Both the position numbers and the translations under genes were made by a program. A DNA stretch of 56,637 nt, taken from the NCBI GenBank assembly GCA_028715215.1, contig JAQUSF010000007.1, positions 1 to 56,637 on the forward strand, given 5' to 3'. Under the pieces are notes generated by a model, which was not told where the DNA came from, did no database searches, and saw only the letters and a program-made list of their open reading frames with translations. This document shows positions 15,537 through 24,988 of the stretch, piece by piece; within the stretch, counting starts at the first letter, position 1; each line of letters opens with the position of its first letter. Source of the stretch: Candidatus Zixiibacteriota bacterium. Its GTDB lineage: Bacteria > Zixibacteria > MSB-5A5 > GN15 > FEB-12.

Positions 15537-17669
15537 ATGAAAATCGCATTAAAATTAACACATAAGATAATGTTGATGATTTTCGCCGTTCTGGTTGTTT
15601 CTATAACCGGGGTGGCGATAATCAGCATTATGCAGTCGGACAGGTACCTTACCGATTCAGCCAAGACGGATCTGGCGCACCTGACCAGTATGGCTCTGGA
15701 AATGTGCCAGGTTAATGCCGAGGAACGACTCAGCAAGATCAAATCGGATATCGTGGCTGCCCGGGAAATGTTTGATAAAATCGGCGGTAACAGTGTCACG
15801 ATTCGAGACAATGAAATGGTTTTAAACAGCAACGGAACGAATTATGTCATCAATAACGACACCAAATTCGTCGATATGGTCAAGAATAAACTGGGCGCCG
15901 CCTGCACTATTTTCCTCAAGCAGGGAAACACGGCTCAGCGGGTTTCAACCAGTGTCATAAACGAAAAAGGAGAACGGGCGGTTGGTACTTACATCAGCCA
16001 GCCGGTTTATGATGCGGTTATTCGCAGCGGCGAGAACTATATCGGCCGCGCCTGGGTGGTGGATGCCTGGTATGTTACGTATTATCAGCCCATCAAGGAT
16101 GTCAAGGGCGAGATTGTCGGGTCGTTTTTTGTCGGTGTTCCGGAACGGTCCGCTACCTTGCGCGAAGGTCTGCTTTCCCAGAAAGTAGGTGAAACCGGGT
16201 ATATTTACACGATAAATACCCAGGGTGTCCTGCAGATTCATCCGGCCAAGGAAGGTTCGGACCTGAGCATGCATGACTTCATCAAGGAAATGATTGCCAA
16301 AGCGCCTAATCTGACTAACGGCGAGATTGGCTGGATCCAGTATCCCTGGATAAACAAGGAACTGGGTGAAACGGAAGCTCGAGATAAGATTGTCGCCTAT
16401 ACCTATTTCAAAGAGTGGGACTGGATTATTGCTACCGGCAGTTATCTGGAGGAATTCACCTCCCCGGTTAACAATATCAGAAATGCCATTGTCACCCTGG
16501 GCTTAGTCTGCCTCTTCATTTCTCTGGCTCTCGGTTTCTTCATTTCCCGGAGTATCACCCGCCCGATAATCAAACTGGTCGATATCGCCGAAGACGTGGC
16601 TATTGGCGATGTCAGCCGGACGGTTGAGATAAGGACCAAAGACGAAGTCGGAGTTCTGGCTCATTCTTTCAACAGCGTCATTACTTATCTCCAGGAGGCG
16701 GCCAGGGTCGCCGAACGGATGGCGAAAAGTGACCTGACGGTTAAGATAGAACCCAAATCCGACAAGGATGTTTTCGGTCAGTCTTTCAAGATGATGATTA
16801 TCAACCTGTCGCAGATGATACGTAATCTCAAGGCCAGTTCCCGGGAACTGGCCAGTGCGGCCAGCGAAATAGCGACCTCGTCGGAACAAATGTCGCGGGG
16901 CGCCAATGACCAGACGGAACAGGTCAACCAGGTCTCTACCGCTATCGAGGAAATGACGGCGACAATTCTGGAATCTTCCAAGAACGCCAATGAAGCCACC
17001 GATGCTTCGAAAAACGCTTCTTCCCGAGCGACCGATGGCGGGCAGATTGTTGCTGAAACCATCCAGGGTATGCAGAAGATTACCAAGACAGTGCGGGAAT
17101 CGGCGGATTCCATCGCCAAGCTGGCCAAGTCCGCAGACCAGATTGGTGAGATTATCGGCGTCATCGACGAAATCGCCGACCAGACCAACCTGCTGGCTTT
17201 GAACGCGGCTATTGAAGCCGCCCGGGCCGGGGAACAGGGTCGCGGTTTTGCCGTGGTAGCCGATGAGGTCAGGAAACTGGCCGAAAGAACCGGAAAAGCC
17301 ACCGGTGAAATCACGGAGATGATTAAAGGCATCCAGAAACAGACCGAAGAGGCGGTCCATTCCATGGAAGCCGGTATTCAGGAAGTCGACCGGGGTCGGG
17401 AATTGACCGATAAAGCCGGTAACAGCCTGAATGAAATTGTCGCCATGACCGAAAGTGTTATGAATATGATTCAACAAATCGCCACGGCTTCGGAAGAACA
17501 GTCGACCGCCGCCGAGCAGATTTCAAAGAACGTGGAACATATCACTTCAGTCACCCGTGAAACCGCCAAGGGAGCCGAACAGTCGGCAACCGCCGCCGAA
17601 GAGCTCAACCGGCAGGCTGAAAGCCTGGATGAAATGGTGGCCAAGTTCAAGGTTGATGAAACAGCCTAA
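15537..17669 (+). CDS. Methyl-accepting chemotaxis protein with Cache sensor
   Basis: The protein has 710 residues. Transmembrane helix 1 (residues ~10-32) leads into a periplasmic Cache_3-Cache_2-like sensor (~35-305; [37 protein letters not shown]). Helix 2 lies at ~318-340, then HAMP ([20 protein letters not shown]). The cytoplasmic signalling hairpin has its tip at [20 protein letters not shown] near 543-562. Methylation helices flank the tip. The C-terminus, KFKVDETA, lacks the NWETF-type CheR-docking pentapeptide. AGGAG lies upstream of ATG 15537. It shares a transcript with the porin gene and ends at a strong terminator. No che genes are in the window, so it feeds an array encoded elsewhere. 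Confidence 0.93.
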   Translation: MKIALKLTHKIMLMIFAVLVVSITGVAIISIMQSDRYLTDSAKTDLAHLTSMALEMCQVNAEERLSKIKSDIVAAREMFDKIGGNSVTIRDNEMVLNSNGTNYVINNDTKFVDMVKNKLGAACTIFLKQGNTAQRVSTSVINEKGERAVGTYISQPVYDAVIRSGENYIGRAWVVDAWYVTYYQPIKDVKGEIVGSFFVGVPERSATLREGLLSQKVGETGYIYTINTQGVLQIHPAKEGSDLSMHDFIKEMIAKAPNLTNGEIGWIQYPWINKELGETEARDKIVAYTYFKEWDWIIATGSYLEEFTSPVNNIRNAIVTLGLVCLFISLALGFFISRSITRPIIKLVDIAEDVAIGDVSRTVEIRTKDEVGVLAHSFNSVITYLQEAARVAERMAKSDLTVKIEPKSDKDVFGQSFKMMIINLSQMIRNLKASSRELASAASEIATSSEQMSRGANDQTEQVNQVSTAIEEMTATILESSKNANEATDASKNASSRATDGGQIVAETIQGMQKITKTVRESADSIAKLAKSADQIGEIIGVIDEIADQTNLLALNAAIEAARAGEQGRGFAVVADEVRKLAERTGKATGEITEMIKGIQKQTEEAVHSMEAGIQEVDRGRELTDKAGNSLNEIVAMTESVMNMIQQIATASEEQSTAAEQISKNVEHITSVTRETAKGAEQSATAAEELNRQAESLDEMVAKFKVDETA

Positions 17670-17697
17670 AGTAACTTCTTTTAATATGTCTTAATCC

Positions 17698-17730
17698 GGC
17701 CGTCTCTTCTTAAAGAGACGGCCTTTTTTT
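17698..17730 (+). terminator. Strong intrinsic terminator
   Basis: GGCCGTCTCTT (17698-17708) and AAGAGACGGCC (17713-17723) form an 11-bp perfect stem with CTTA loop and T7. It ends the porin-chemoreceptor operon. Confidence 0.95.
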
Positions 17731-17979
17731 ACGGTACCGGTTCCGGTATTAACTGATGGTTTTAAATGGTGGTTTAAAATCCGACGGCTGAAATAATATC
17801 CGGTTTTAACCGAATTTTTTATCGTGATTGACTATACTGAAAAGCTTCAGTATTTTTTTCCAATTGCCGGGAAAAAAACATTTGTCACTTGTTTGAGAAA
17901 CGGATTTGTATTATTTTCCCGCTTCTTTAAACAGGAGCTTGGGTTTGCTATTTGACGGAGATGCGGACACGATAGAAAA

Positions 17980-18879
17980 ATGATGATGTATTTAGATACC
18001 TACCTGGGTCACATACTGGCTTTGCTGACCGCCGTTACCTGGGCTTTTGCCGTTATCTTTTTTAAAAAAAGCGGCGAGGACGTGCATCCGATCGGCTTGA
18101 ATCTGTTTAAAAACCTGACGGCGGTGTTGCTTTTAATCCCCACTCTCTGGCTGTTCGACGAAACGCTATTTTACCAGGCTCCCGTGAATGACTACCTGCT
18201 GATATTGCTAAGCGGCGCCCTGGGGATAGGCATTTCCGATACTCTTTTCTTCATGAGCCTCAATACCCTCGGAGCCGGTCTCATTGCCATTGTGGATTGT
18301 CTTTACAGTCCCTTTATAATCATCCTCTCGTTCCTGTGGCTGAACGAGGTGCTGAGTTTCTGGCAGATGGTGGGGGTCATACTTATCGTGTCGGCGGTTC
18401 TGACCGCGGTACGGGAAAAAAAATCCGGACACCTCAGTCGTCGTTCTCTAATCCGGGGTCTTTTTTACGGCATTATGGCCATGGCCGTAATGGCGGTGGG
18501 CATTGTTATGATTAAGCCGCTTTTGGACCATTCGCCTTTATTCTGGGTGACCACTTACCGGCTGGTCGGGGGAGTGTTGGTTCTGATGGTGATTCTTGTT
18601 TTTCATCCCGGTCGTTTCCGGATTTTACAATCGATTCGCGCCCCGGGTAAATGGGGCTATACCCTGGCCGGTTCCTTTACGGGGGCTTACCTGTCGATGG
18701 TTCTCTGGCTGGCCGGCATGAAATTCACCCAGGCTTCAATTGCTTCGGCGCTCAATCAAATGAGCAATGTTTTTATATTTATCCTGGCAGCCCTGTTGCT
18801 TCGCGAAAAGCTGACGGTATACCGGATACTCGGCATTATCCTGGGTTTTGCAGGAACGCTTCTGGTCACCTTCGGTTGA
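17980..18879 (+). CDS. EamA/DMT family transporter
   Basis: The 299-residue protein is almost entirely hydrophobic, with about ten predicted membrane helices in two homologous EamA repeats (1-140 and 155-299). Recognisable family features are the opening LALLTAVTWAFAVIFFKKSG, SGALGIGISDTLFFMSLNTL, SIASALNQMSNVFIFILAAL and the final ILGFAGTLLVTFG. Members export or exchange small metabolites such as amino acids or nucleosides; the substrate here is unknown. Three successive ATG codons occur at the start and no strong ribosome site is visible. The gene is monocistronic and convergent with the Rrf2 gene. Confidence 0.85.
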   Translation: MMMYLDTYLGHILALLTAVTWAFAVIFFKKSGEDVHPIGLNLFKNLTAVLLLIPTLWLFDETLFYQAPVNDYLLILLSGALGIGISDTLFFMSLNTLGAGLIAIVDCLYSPFIIILSFLWLNEVLSFWQMVGVILIVSAVLTAVREKKSGHLSRRSLIRGLFYGIMAMAVMAVGIVMIKPLLDHSPLFWVTTYRLVGGVLVLMVILVFHPGRFRILQSIRAPGKWGYTLAGSFTGAYLSMVLWLAGMKFTQASIASALNQMSNVFIFILAALLLREKLTVYRILGIILGFAGTLLVTFG

Positions 18880-19005
18880 ACGGCTGGCATCCGGCGGAAT
18901 AAAAGAGGGGAAGCCGCAACAGTTCCTCTATTTTAGCAAAATATATAATTATTACCAGTACTACTTATAATTATTTATTGCTGAAAAAAAACAACAGGTA
19001 TTACA

Positions 19006-19041
19006 ACGGCTTCTTTCGGGCCTGGCCGTTAAAGAAGCCGT
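19006..19041. terminator. Stem-loop between convergent genes
   Basis: ACGGCTTCTTT (19006-19016) pairs perfectly with AAAGAAGCCGT (19031-19041) around a 14-nt loop. It lies between the DMT and Rrf2 genes. Neither side has a good T-run, so it may be a weak terminator or a transcript-end stabiliser. Confidence 0.45.
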
Positions 19042-19072
19042 GTTCTTATCTGATGCAGCCGAAACAGGTCGG

Positions 19073-19477
19073 TCAGGACCCGATCATTTTGAGACAACTG
19101 GTACTCTGCAGGTGCTTGCGAAAGGCATCATTGATCTTGGTCGCATTTTTCACGACCGCCCGTTTAACACGGGTATTGCCGACACCTGTCTGAAGGGGGT
19201 CGATGGATTCCACCGGACCTTCCAGCGTCTCTACCAGTGTGAGAAGACTGATGGATTTCAACGGATACCTGAGGGAGAAGCCTCCCTTTATACCCCGGTG
19301 AGTGGTCAGTAATTTTCCACGGCTCAAACGGCGTAAGACGGAAAGAACCGTGTCGTATGAGAAAGAGTATTTCTCACAAATTTCTCTGACCATCACTGGC
19401 CGTTCGGCGCCTTTTTCGTGCATGTAGTCCAGCGCATGGAGCGCATAAACCAATGCTTTGCTTAAATGTAGACCCAT
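19073..19477 (-). CDS. Rrf2-family transcriptional regulator without Fe-S cysteines
   Basis: The 134-residue protein opens with LSKALVYALHALDYM, the winged-helix start of Rrf2 proteins, then VREICEKYSFSYDTVLSVLR (recognition helix), LLTTHRGIKGGFSLRYP (wing) and SLLTLVETLEGPV. The family often binds [2Fe-2S] through three cysteines near residues 90-110. Here only one late Cys (TSCLKM) is present outside the first 40 residues, so an IscR/NsrR-type cluster is unlikely and another signal must be used. GGAG lies eight bases before ATG 19477. A dyad immediately upstream of the ribosome site may be its own operator. Target genes are unknown; the divergent MscS gene is the nearest candidate. Confidence 0.85.
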   Translation of the reverse strand: MGLHLSKALVYALHALDYMHEKGAERPVMVREICEKYSFSYDTVLSVLRRLSRGKLLTTHRGIKGGFSLRYPLKSISLLTLVETLEGPVESIDPLQTGVGNTRVKRAVVKNATKINDAFRKHLQSTSCLKMIGS

Positions 19478-19493
19478 TTAAATTTCTCCCTAC

Positions 19494-19509
19494 GCGAACT
19501 TCGGTTCGC
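19494..19509. promoter_or_regulatory. Dyad GCGAAC-TTCG-GTTCGC upstream of Rrf2 gene
   Basis: A perfect 6-bp inverted repeat lies about 16-32 bases upstream of the Rrf2 start. As plus-strand RNA it would be a UUCG tetraloop. On the gene strand it lies in the leader, where an autoregulatory operator is common. The following 19510-19800 is AT-rich with no gene seen. Confidence 0.4.
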
Positions 19510-19821
19510 TTTACTATATTGCCGGTTTATAGGTTTTTAAAATTATACTATAATTTATCCTCATGTCAAAACTATTTCTTTCTAAAAATAAATTTTTTTA
19601 AGATAAAAAATAACCTTGAAAAGTGTAATTCATATTACAACTGTCAAATAATGTCGGGTTTGTCAAGTATCTTTTTTTAAAAAAATTTACCGGTTTTTGC
19701 GGTTTCAGACAAGGTTTTATTCAGGATAACATTTAGCAGGTTTGCTTGCTTAGATTATGGACAAAAACAACTTGCTCTGACTGTCGGTCTCTCTTACTTT
19801 AAAAAAAACCGATTGACCGGC

Positions 19822-19929
19822 TATAATAGCCGATTAATCTTACAGGGGATAGCGCCGCCTGTAAGGGTATCGGTTTAGTCGGTATATGGCTAAAAGGCTC
19901 TAAAATAGGCTTTTTTACAGGAGGTTAAG
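19822..19929 (+). promoter_or_regulatory. Structured leader of the MscS-type gene
   Basis: A TATAAT (19822-19827) is a possible -10 box; no good -35 is seen. Downstream, CTTACAGG (19839-19846) pairs with CCTGTAAG (19858-19865) around an 11-nt loop. CGATTAA (19831-19837) pairs with TTAGTCG (19875-19881), allowing one wobble, and enclosing TAGCC (19827-19831) could pair with GGCTA (19888-19892). The stems stack into one elongated fold ahead of the ribosome site, and T6 at 19911-19916 lies just upstream of AGGAGG. I do not match it to a named riboswitch. Confidence 0.45.
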
Positions 19930-20826
19930 ATGAATCTTCATGAAATATGGCTGCTTTTGTCCGCCTGGCTTTTAAAACACGGCTTGAAAATTCTTTTAAT
20001 AATTATTCTGGCATTACTGGCACTGCGCGTTTCCCGGGTGCTGGCTAATCGTATATTTGCCGTTTTTCGTAAAACCCGGCTTGAACCTGAAATGCAAAAG
20101 CGAGCCGATACTTTGAGTTCGCTGGTGCGGTATATCATGCAGACGGTTATCCTGGTGGTCGCTTTGATTATGATTCTCGGCGAACTGGGTATTGAGGTGG
20201 GGCCGGTTCTGGCGGCCGCCGGGATTATTGGTCTGGCGGTCGGTTTTGGCGCCCAGCATCTGGTACAGGATATCATCAGCGGTTTTTTTATTCTTATGGA
20301 GGACCAGATCCGGGTGGGCGATGTCGTGCAGATTTCCGGCCGGGGCGGCCTGGTTGAAAAGGTTAACCTGCGGATGGTTATTTTGCGGGATATGGCCGGT
20401 AATGTTCACTATATCCGTAACGGTCAGATTGACATCGTGACCAATATGACCAAGGACTATTCCCGTTATGTGTTCAATATCGGTGTTGCCTACCGGGAGA
20501 ATGTCGATGAGGTTATGAAGATTATTCGGATGGTCGGTGAAGAACTGGAGCATGACCCGGAATACCGGGACGATATTCTTGAACCCCTTGAAATTATGGG
20601 TCTCGATGAGTTTGCCCAATCGGCTGTGATTATTAGAGCCCGTATCAAAACCAAACCCATTAAACAATGGCGCGTGGGAAGGGAATTTAACCGCCGCTTG
20701 AAAATCAGGTTCGATGAGCAGGATATCGAAATTCCCTATCCGCACCTGACTTTGTACCAGGGTGAAGACAAGAAGGGTCAGGCGCCGCCGGTTCGAGTTA
20801 CGGTGGTGAACCAACCATCCGATTAA
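19930..20826 (+). CDS. MscS-family mechanosensitive channel
   Basis: The 298-residue protein has two to three N-terminal membrane helices, then the pore-lining helix and beta-domain signature: AAGIIGLAVGFGAQHLVQDI followed by SGFFILMEDQIRVGDVVQIS and VEKVNLRMVILRD. This is the MscS core, with the short membrane part typical of small MscS/YnaI-like channels. The C-terminal alpha/beta cytoplasmic cage domain runs to IPYPHLTLY. Such inner-membrane channels release osmolytes under hypo-osmotic stress. AGGAGG lies five bases before ATG 19930. The leader is unusually structured. A YihY gene follows after 109 bp on the same strand. Confidence 0.92.
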   Translation: MNLHEIWLLLSAWLLKHGLKILLIIILALLALRVSRVLANRIFAVFRKTRLEPEMQKRADTLSSLVRYIMQTVILVVALIMILGELGIEVGPVLAAAGIIGLAVGFGAQHLVQDIISGFFILMEDQIRVGDVVQISGRGGLVEKVNLRMVILRDMAGNVHYIRNGQIDIVTNMTKDYSRYVFNIGVAYRENVDEVMKIIRMVGEELEHDPEYRDDILEPLEIMGLDEFAQSAVIIRARIKTKPIKQWRVGREFNRRLKIRFDEQDIEIPYPHLTLYQGEDKKGQAPPVRVTVVNQPSD

Positions 20827-20935
20827 GGTCAGTAAAAATACGGATAAAGAAATGAAATTGTATATTGCGCAACGAGACGGTTTCATAATATTAAAAAGTA
20901 CAAGATGAACCCTGTTGTAATAAAAAGGATTCCCG

Positions 20936-21883
20936 GTGACGAAGCCTAAGAAAGCCCGGCTTAAAAAAATAATAAAAACATTCTCGTGGAAAAATCTCAA
21001 AGACTGGTGGCATCATTATATCGGTGGTCTGTATCATCGAGTGGATGAACACCATCTTTTTCTTTTTTCCGGCGGGTTATCGTTTTCGTTATTTGTATGT
21101 ATCGTGCCTTTGATGCTGGTGGTCTTTTATCTGGCCGGGATTCTTTCCGAGAAGTTGTATATTGCCGAGGAGTTCAATGCTTTTATCGACGGGGCTATTC
21201 CTTATGAAAAGTACGCTACTTATATAAAGCAGATGGTGCATGACCGGGTGGAGGAATTTCAAGCTTATAAAAACTTCGCCGGTATTATCGGCCTGATCGG
21301 TTTGTTTTTTGCCTCGAGTGGCGTTTTCAGCAGTATGCGGACAATTCTCAATACCGTTTACGACATTAAGACCTCACAGCCGGTTGTCATCGGGAAACTG
21401 CGTGATTTTGGATTGATTCTGGTCGTGCTGGTTTATTTTTTAATTTCAACGACACTTTTACCGGCAGTGGAAATTATCAAGCAATTTGCCAAAAGTCAGG
21501 AATTTTTGAAAAGTTTTCAAACCGACTGGCTGGAAAATATCGTTTTTCAGGGTCTTTCTTTTATGGTTATCTTTTTTTCTTTCTTTATCTTGTACCTGTT
21601 AATACCCCAGAAAAAATTACCCCGGCGAATAGTTATTATGAGTTCTTTATGGGCCGCCATTTTGTGGGAATCAGCTAAGTACTTGTTCGGCTTGTATATA
21701 ACCCATTTTGCCTCGATTAACCGGGTCTATGGAGCTTATGCCCTTCTGGTCGTGGTTGCTTTCTGGATTTACTATACTTCGGTGGTTTTTATTGCCGGAG
21801 CGGAAATTGGCCAGCTCAACTGGGAAAGAAATAAAAAGACAAAAGCTCTCCAGCAAATTGTCGCTTCCGACCAGTATCTATAA
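20936..21883 (+). CDS. YihY/BrkB family inner-membrane protein
   Basis: The 315-residue protein has a basic N-terminus (MTKPKKARLKKIIKTFSWKN), then about six membrane helices with family-like stretches: HLFLFSGGLSFSLFVCIVPL, FASSGVFSSMRTILNTVYD, LLIPQKKLPRRIVIMSSLWA and VYGAYALLVVVAFWIYYTS plus GAEIGQLN. This is the YihY/BrkB (formerly 'ribonuclease BN') family of unknown, possibly transport, function. The start is a GTG at 20936 preceded by AAGGA at normal spacing; no in-frame ATG is near. It is probably cotranscribed with the MscS gene and the following lipoprotein gene, whose ATG is 77 bp downstream. Confidence 0.85.
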   Translation: MTKPKKARLKKIIKTFSWKNLKDWWHHYIGGLYHRVDEHHLFLFSGGLSFSLFVCIVPLMLVVFYLAGILSEKLYIAEEFNAFIDGAIPYEKYATYIKQMVHDRVEEFQAYKNFAGIIGLIGLFFASSGVFSSMRTILNTVYDIKTSQPVVIGKLRDFGLILVVLVYFLISTTLLPAVEIIKQFAKSQEFLKSFQTDWLENIVFQGLSFMVIFFSFFILYLLIPQKKLPRRIVIMSSLWAAILWESAKYLFGLYITHFASINRVYGAYALLVVVAFWIYYTSVVFIAGAEIGQLNWERNKKTKALQQIVASDQYL

Positions 21884-21960
21884 AAATTATGTTGTTGTGC
21901 TGGAGCCGGCTTTTTATTCTTAACATGATATTTTTTAATGGGCTTTATTCTGGAGGTAAT

Positions 21961-23544
21961 ATGTCGCGCTGTTTTTTGTTCCCCCGTTTCTTTGCAGTAA
22001 TTGTTTTAACGCTCTGGTATATAACCGGTTGTGCTTCAAATAAAAATTCCGACATCCAGGCTGATATCTCACAAGCCATGAAACTGGCCGGCGATAACAG
22101 CATGGAACTGAAACAGGTCCTTGATTTCTATCTCCAGTCAAATGACACTTTGAAATATAAAGCCGCTCAATTTTTGATAGCCAATATGGAAGGGCATAGT
22201 TATGTAACATTTTATCTTCATGATTCGGTCAAAAATGAGATCCCTTTCAATATTCTGGATTACCCGAATTATGAAAGCCTGCTGGCAGCTTTTGATAAAC
22301 TTGAAAAAGAATTCGGCCCTCTTGAATTTGACCATAAAGATAAAATCGAAGATCTTGAAACCATAACGGCTGACTTTTTAAAGACTCAGATTGATATGGC
22401 CTTCAGAGCCTGGCGGGAGAAACCCTGGGCCAAAAACCTTTCATTTGAAAACTTCTGTGAATATGTATTGCCTTACCGCGGCAGTAACGAACCGCTGGAA
22501 AATTGGCGCGAACCATTCTGGGAACGATATCAGAATCTTGAAGCCCGGATGACTGTTTCAACCGATGTTATCGAAGCGACGCGTCTTATAAATGACGATA
22601 TCCGTTCCTGGTTCACTTTTGACCCCCGCTATTATTATCACCCGACCGACCAGGGTTTGGCGGAGATGTTCGAACAGAAAAAGGGCCGCTGTGAGGATAT
22701 GACCAATCTGACTATCTATGCCATGCGAGCCAACGGCCTGGCAGTAACCAGTGATTATACCCCCTACTGGGCGGATACCGGAAATAACCATGCCTGGAAT
22801 GCCATCCTGAATACCGAAAGCATAGTTATTCCTTTTATGGGCGGGGAAAGCAATCCAGGAGAGTATCGCCTTAGCGGCAAATTAGCCAAAGTCTATCGTA
22901 AATTATATCGCCGGGTAAAGCAAAACCTGGTTTTCCAGGATAGAAAACAGGAACATGTTCCCGGCTGGCTGGCCGGGAAAAGTTATCTTGATGTCACCGC
23001 TGACTATGTTCCGGTCAGCGATGTCACGGTGACCCTCAATAAAGATATCCCGGACTCGGTCGATGTGGCTTATTTGTGTGTTTTTAACTCCGGGGAATGG
23101 AAAGCCATCCACTGGGGCCGGATAAAAGATAAGCAGGCTGTTTTTACGGATATGGGTCGTGACATAGCGTATCTTCCGGCCCTTTACCTTAATAAGGAAA
23201 TCGTTCCTTGCGGGGAGCCATTTGTTTTAATGGTGGACGGTCAGATGCGGGAATTCCCGTCTGATACTACCCGGCTTATTAACCTCGAATTGTATTCCGC
23301 GGCCAGACGCCGGCTGGAAATAGATTCTGTCGGCGCCGGTTCATCGTTTTTCAGGCCGGGAAAACAATATGAATTGTTTTACTGGGCTGACGGCTGGAAG
23401 TCGCAAGGAGAAATTGTTGCAGAAAACCAATCCCTTATCTTTAAAGAAGTACCATCCGGGGGATTTTACTGGCTGGTGGAGGAAGGGTCTGACCGGGAAG
23501 AACGCCTTTTTATTTACGACAACGGTCGGCAAGTATGGTGGTGA
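21961..23544 (+). CDS. Transglutaminase-like lipoprotein
   Basis: ATG 21961 is preferred because GGAGG lies six bases upstream and a lipoprotein signal follows (FFAVIVLTLWYITGC, lipidated Cys before ASNK). An upstream in-frame start at 21889 would bury this signal. The 527-residue protein contains a transglutaminase-core segment: GRCEDMTNL with Cys 244 and NNHAWNAIL with His 277, preceded by FDPRYYYHPTDQGLAEMF. The third catalytic residue (Asp) is not obvious. C-terminal regions are beta-rich (VPVSDVTVTLNKDIPDSVDV), resembling domains of large secreted transglutaminase-like proteins in Bacteroidota. It may act as a periplasmic or surface cysteine protease or cross-linker. Confidence 0.8.
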   Translation: MSRCFLFPRFFAVIVLTLWYITGCASNKNSDIQADISQAMKLAGDNSMELKQVLDFYLQSNDTLKYKAAQFLIANMEGHSYVTFYLHDSVKNEIPFNILDYPNYESLLAAFDKLEKEFGPLEFDHKDKIEDLETITADFLKTQIDMAFRAWREKPWAKNLSFENFCEYVLPYRGSNEPLENWREPFWERYQNLEARMTVSTDVIEATRLINDDIRSWFTFDPRYYYHPTDQGLAEMFEQKKGRCEDMTNLTIYAMRANGLAVTSDYTPYWADTGNNHAWNAILNTESIVIPFMGGESNPGEYRLSGKLAKVYRKLYRRVKQNLVFQDRKQEHVPGWLAGKSYLDVTADYVPVSDVTVTLNKDIPDSVDVAYLCVFNSGEWKAIHWGRIKDKQAVFTDMGRDIAYLPALYLNKEIVPCGEPFVLMVDGQMREFPSDTTRLINLELYSAARRRLEIDSVGAGSSFFRPGKQYELFYWADGWKSQGEIVAENQSLIFKEVPSGGFYWLVEEGSDREERLFIYDNGRQVWW

Positions 23545-23824
23545 AATCCAGGTAAGTGTTGAATTGTAGTCTTATCTATTATTGAACAATAAGTTAACCT
23601 GTCAAGCTCATGCCCTCGGGTTTACTCCGGAAATGTGCAAAAAACTTACATTTTATTGAATCATATATGTTTTTTTTCATTTTTATCTTTGTATATACAG
23701 ATTTGTAATTATATTTATCGAAACAAAACTACCATGTTTTTGTTTTATTAACTGGTCTTTCTCTGGTCTAACTCTACTGGTTTGAAATTTAAGTCTAAAA
23801 CTATACCTAAAGGAGGCAAACTCT

Positions 23825-24964
23825 ATGATGAAGCTGACTAAGTTATTCATGCTCATAATGGTAATGGGCATGATGATGGTTGGCTGTTCGGACAATTCCA
23901 ACCCTCTTATCAACGAGGATTCGACTACTGCCGGGGCCAAGTCTATGGGCGGCTTCAGCCTGGCTGAATACGGGACTCTGGAATCAGCTACTTTTCACAT
24001 TTATGTAAATATCGCCAGTAACCAGATTGTTAATGTTCATCGAATCACCGACCCCTGGCTGGAAACGGTCGTGACCTGGAACAATTTCAACCGGGGTTAT
24101 ATGAATGATATCTTTGGTTCCTTCCAGCCTGATAATGTCGGCTGGTACGAAGTTGACATAACCACTCTCGTGGAAGGCTGGATGGCCGGCACTTATGATA
24201 ACTACGGTTTCCTGTTAGCTCAGAGCGACCACAGCTATCCCCGTCAGGTTTACAACTCGCGTGAAAATGCCATGAATCAGCCTTACCTGGAAATCTGCTT
24301 CACCAATACCGACGGTACCACCTGTGAGACCATCGTTCCGTTTGCGGATGCCATGATAAGTGAATATTACCCGGACCAGAATTTTGGCAAGGCCGAACTT
24401 CTTATTACCGGCTGGCCGGATCCAACCGGAGTGGAAAAACAATCGATTTTCAAATTTGAGATTGAACCTTACGAAACCGATGACGGCTGTACCTTTACGA
24501 TTGGTTACTGGAAGAATCATGCCGGTTTCGGTCCCCAGGCTGATATGGTCAGCGGCCTTCTGCCGGTCTGGCTGGGTACTGCCGAGGGTACGAAGAGCCT
24601 GCATGTTACCACGGCTGCGATGGCGGTCGATGTGCTCGTTCAGAAGACTTATGGCAGACCTTCCAACGGCATCACCAAATTGTATGCTCAGCTTTTGGGC
24701 GCCAAATTGAATATAGCTACCGGTGCCGGTTACTCCGACGTTGACGATATTATTGCAGATGCCGATGAATTCCTGGCCGAACATGACTGGATGGATTGGG
24801 ATGGTCTCAGCATAGGAGACAGGAATATGGTATTAAACTGGCATGATATGCTGGATGACTATAATAATGGTTTAATCGGTCCCGGCCATTGTGACAGGGA
24901 AGATAATAAGTTTCAGAATCGCCATGGATTCCGTCATAATTTCCACAAGCATCATAAAAAATAA
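23825..24964 (+). CDS. Lipoprotein with permuted DNRLRE region and GYWKNH domain
   Basis: The 379-residue protein has a lipoprotein signal (MLIMVMGMMMVGC, Cys before SDNSNP). AGGAGG lies eight bases before ATG 23825. Residues ~45-155 match the second half of a DNRLRE-type surface domain (LESATFHIYV, ETVVTWNNFN, VDITTLVEGW, NYGFLLAQ). Residues ~170-215 look like the first half (FADAMISEYYPDQNFGKAEL, EKQSIFKFEIE), so the halves appear in reversed order. From ~220 a CTFTIGYWKNHAGFG module extends to NNGLIGPGHC, a Cys-bounded domain seen in secreted proteins of unknown function. The C-terminus is His/Lys/Asn-rich (NFHKHHKK), possibly metal-binding. It ends at a strong terminator. Confidence 0.75.
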   Translation: MMKLTKLFMLIMVMGMMMVGCSDNSNPLINEDSTTAGAKSMGGFSLAEYGTLESATFHIYVNIASNQIVNVHRITDPWLETVVTWNNFNRGYMNDIFGSFQPDNVGWYEVDITTLVEGWMAGTYDNYGFLLAQSDHSYPRQVYNSRENAMNQPYLEICFTNTDGTTCETIVPFADAMISEYYPDQNFGKAELLITGWPDPTGVEKQSIFKFEIEPYETDDGCTFTIGYWKNHAGFGPQADMVSGLLPVWLGTAEGTKSLHVTTAAMAVDVLVQKTYGRPSNGITKLYAQLLGAKLNIATGAGYSDVDDIIADADEFLAEHDWMDWDGLSIGDRNMVLNWHDMLDDYNNGLIGPGHCDREDNKFQNRHGFRHNFHKHHKK

Positions 24965-24988
24965 TTTCTATATAAATTATTAATTATT

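Noticed and set aside
16503-17477. 324-codon minus-strand ORF inside the chemoreceptor gene
   Set aside because: Opposite a clear MCP coding region; an artefact of codon composition, with no family match or ribosome site.
19839-19900. Fluoride (crcB) riboswitch in the MscS leader
   Set aside because: GGGGATAGCGCC looks superficially like the crcB core, but the required second stem and 3' motif do not pair.
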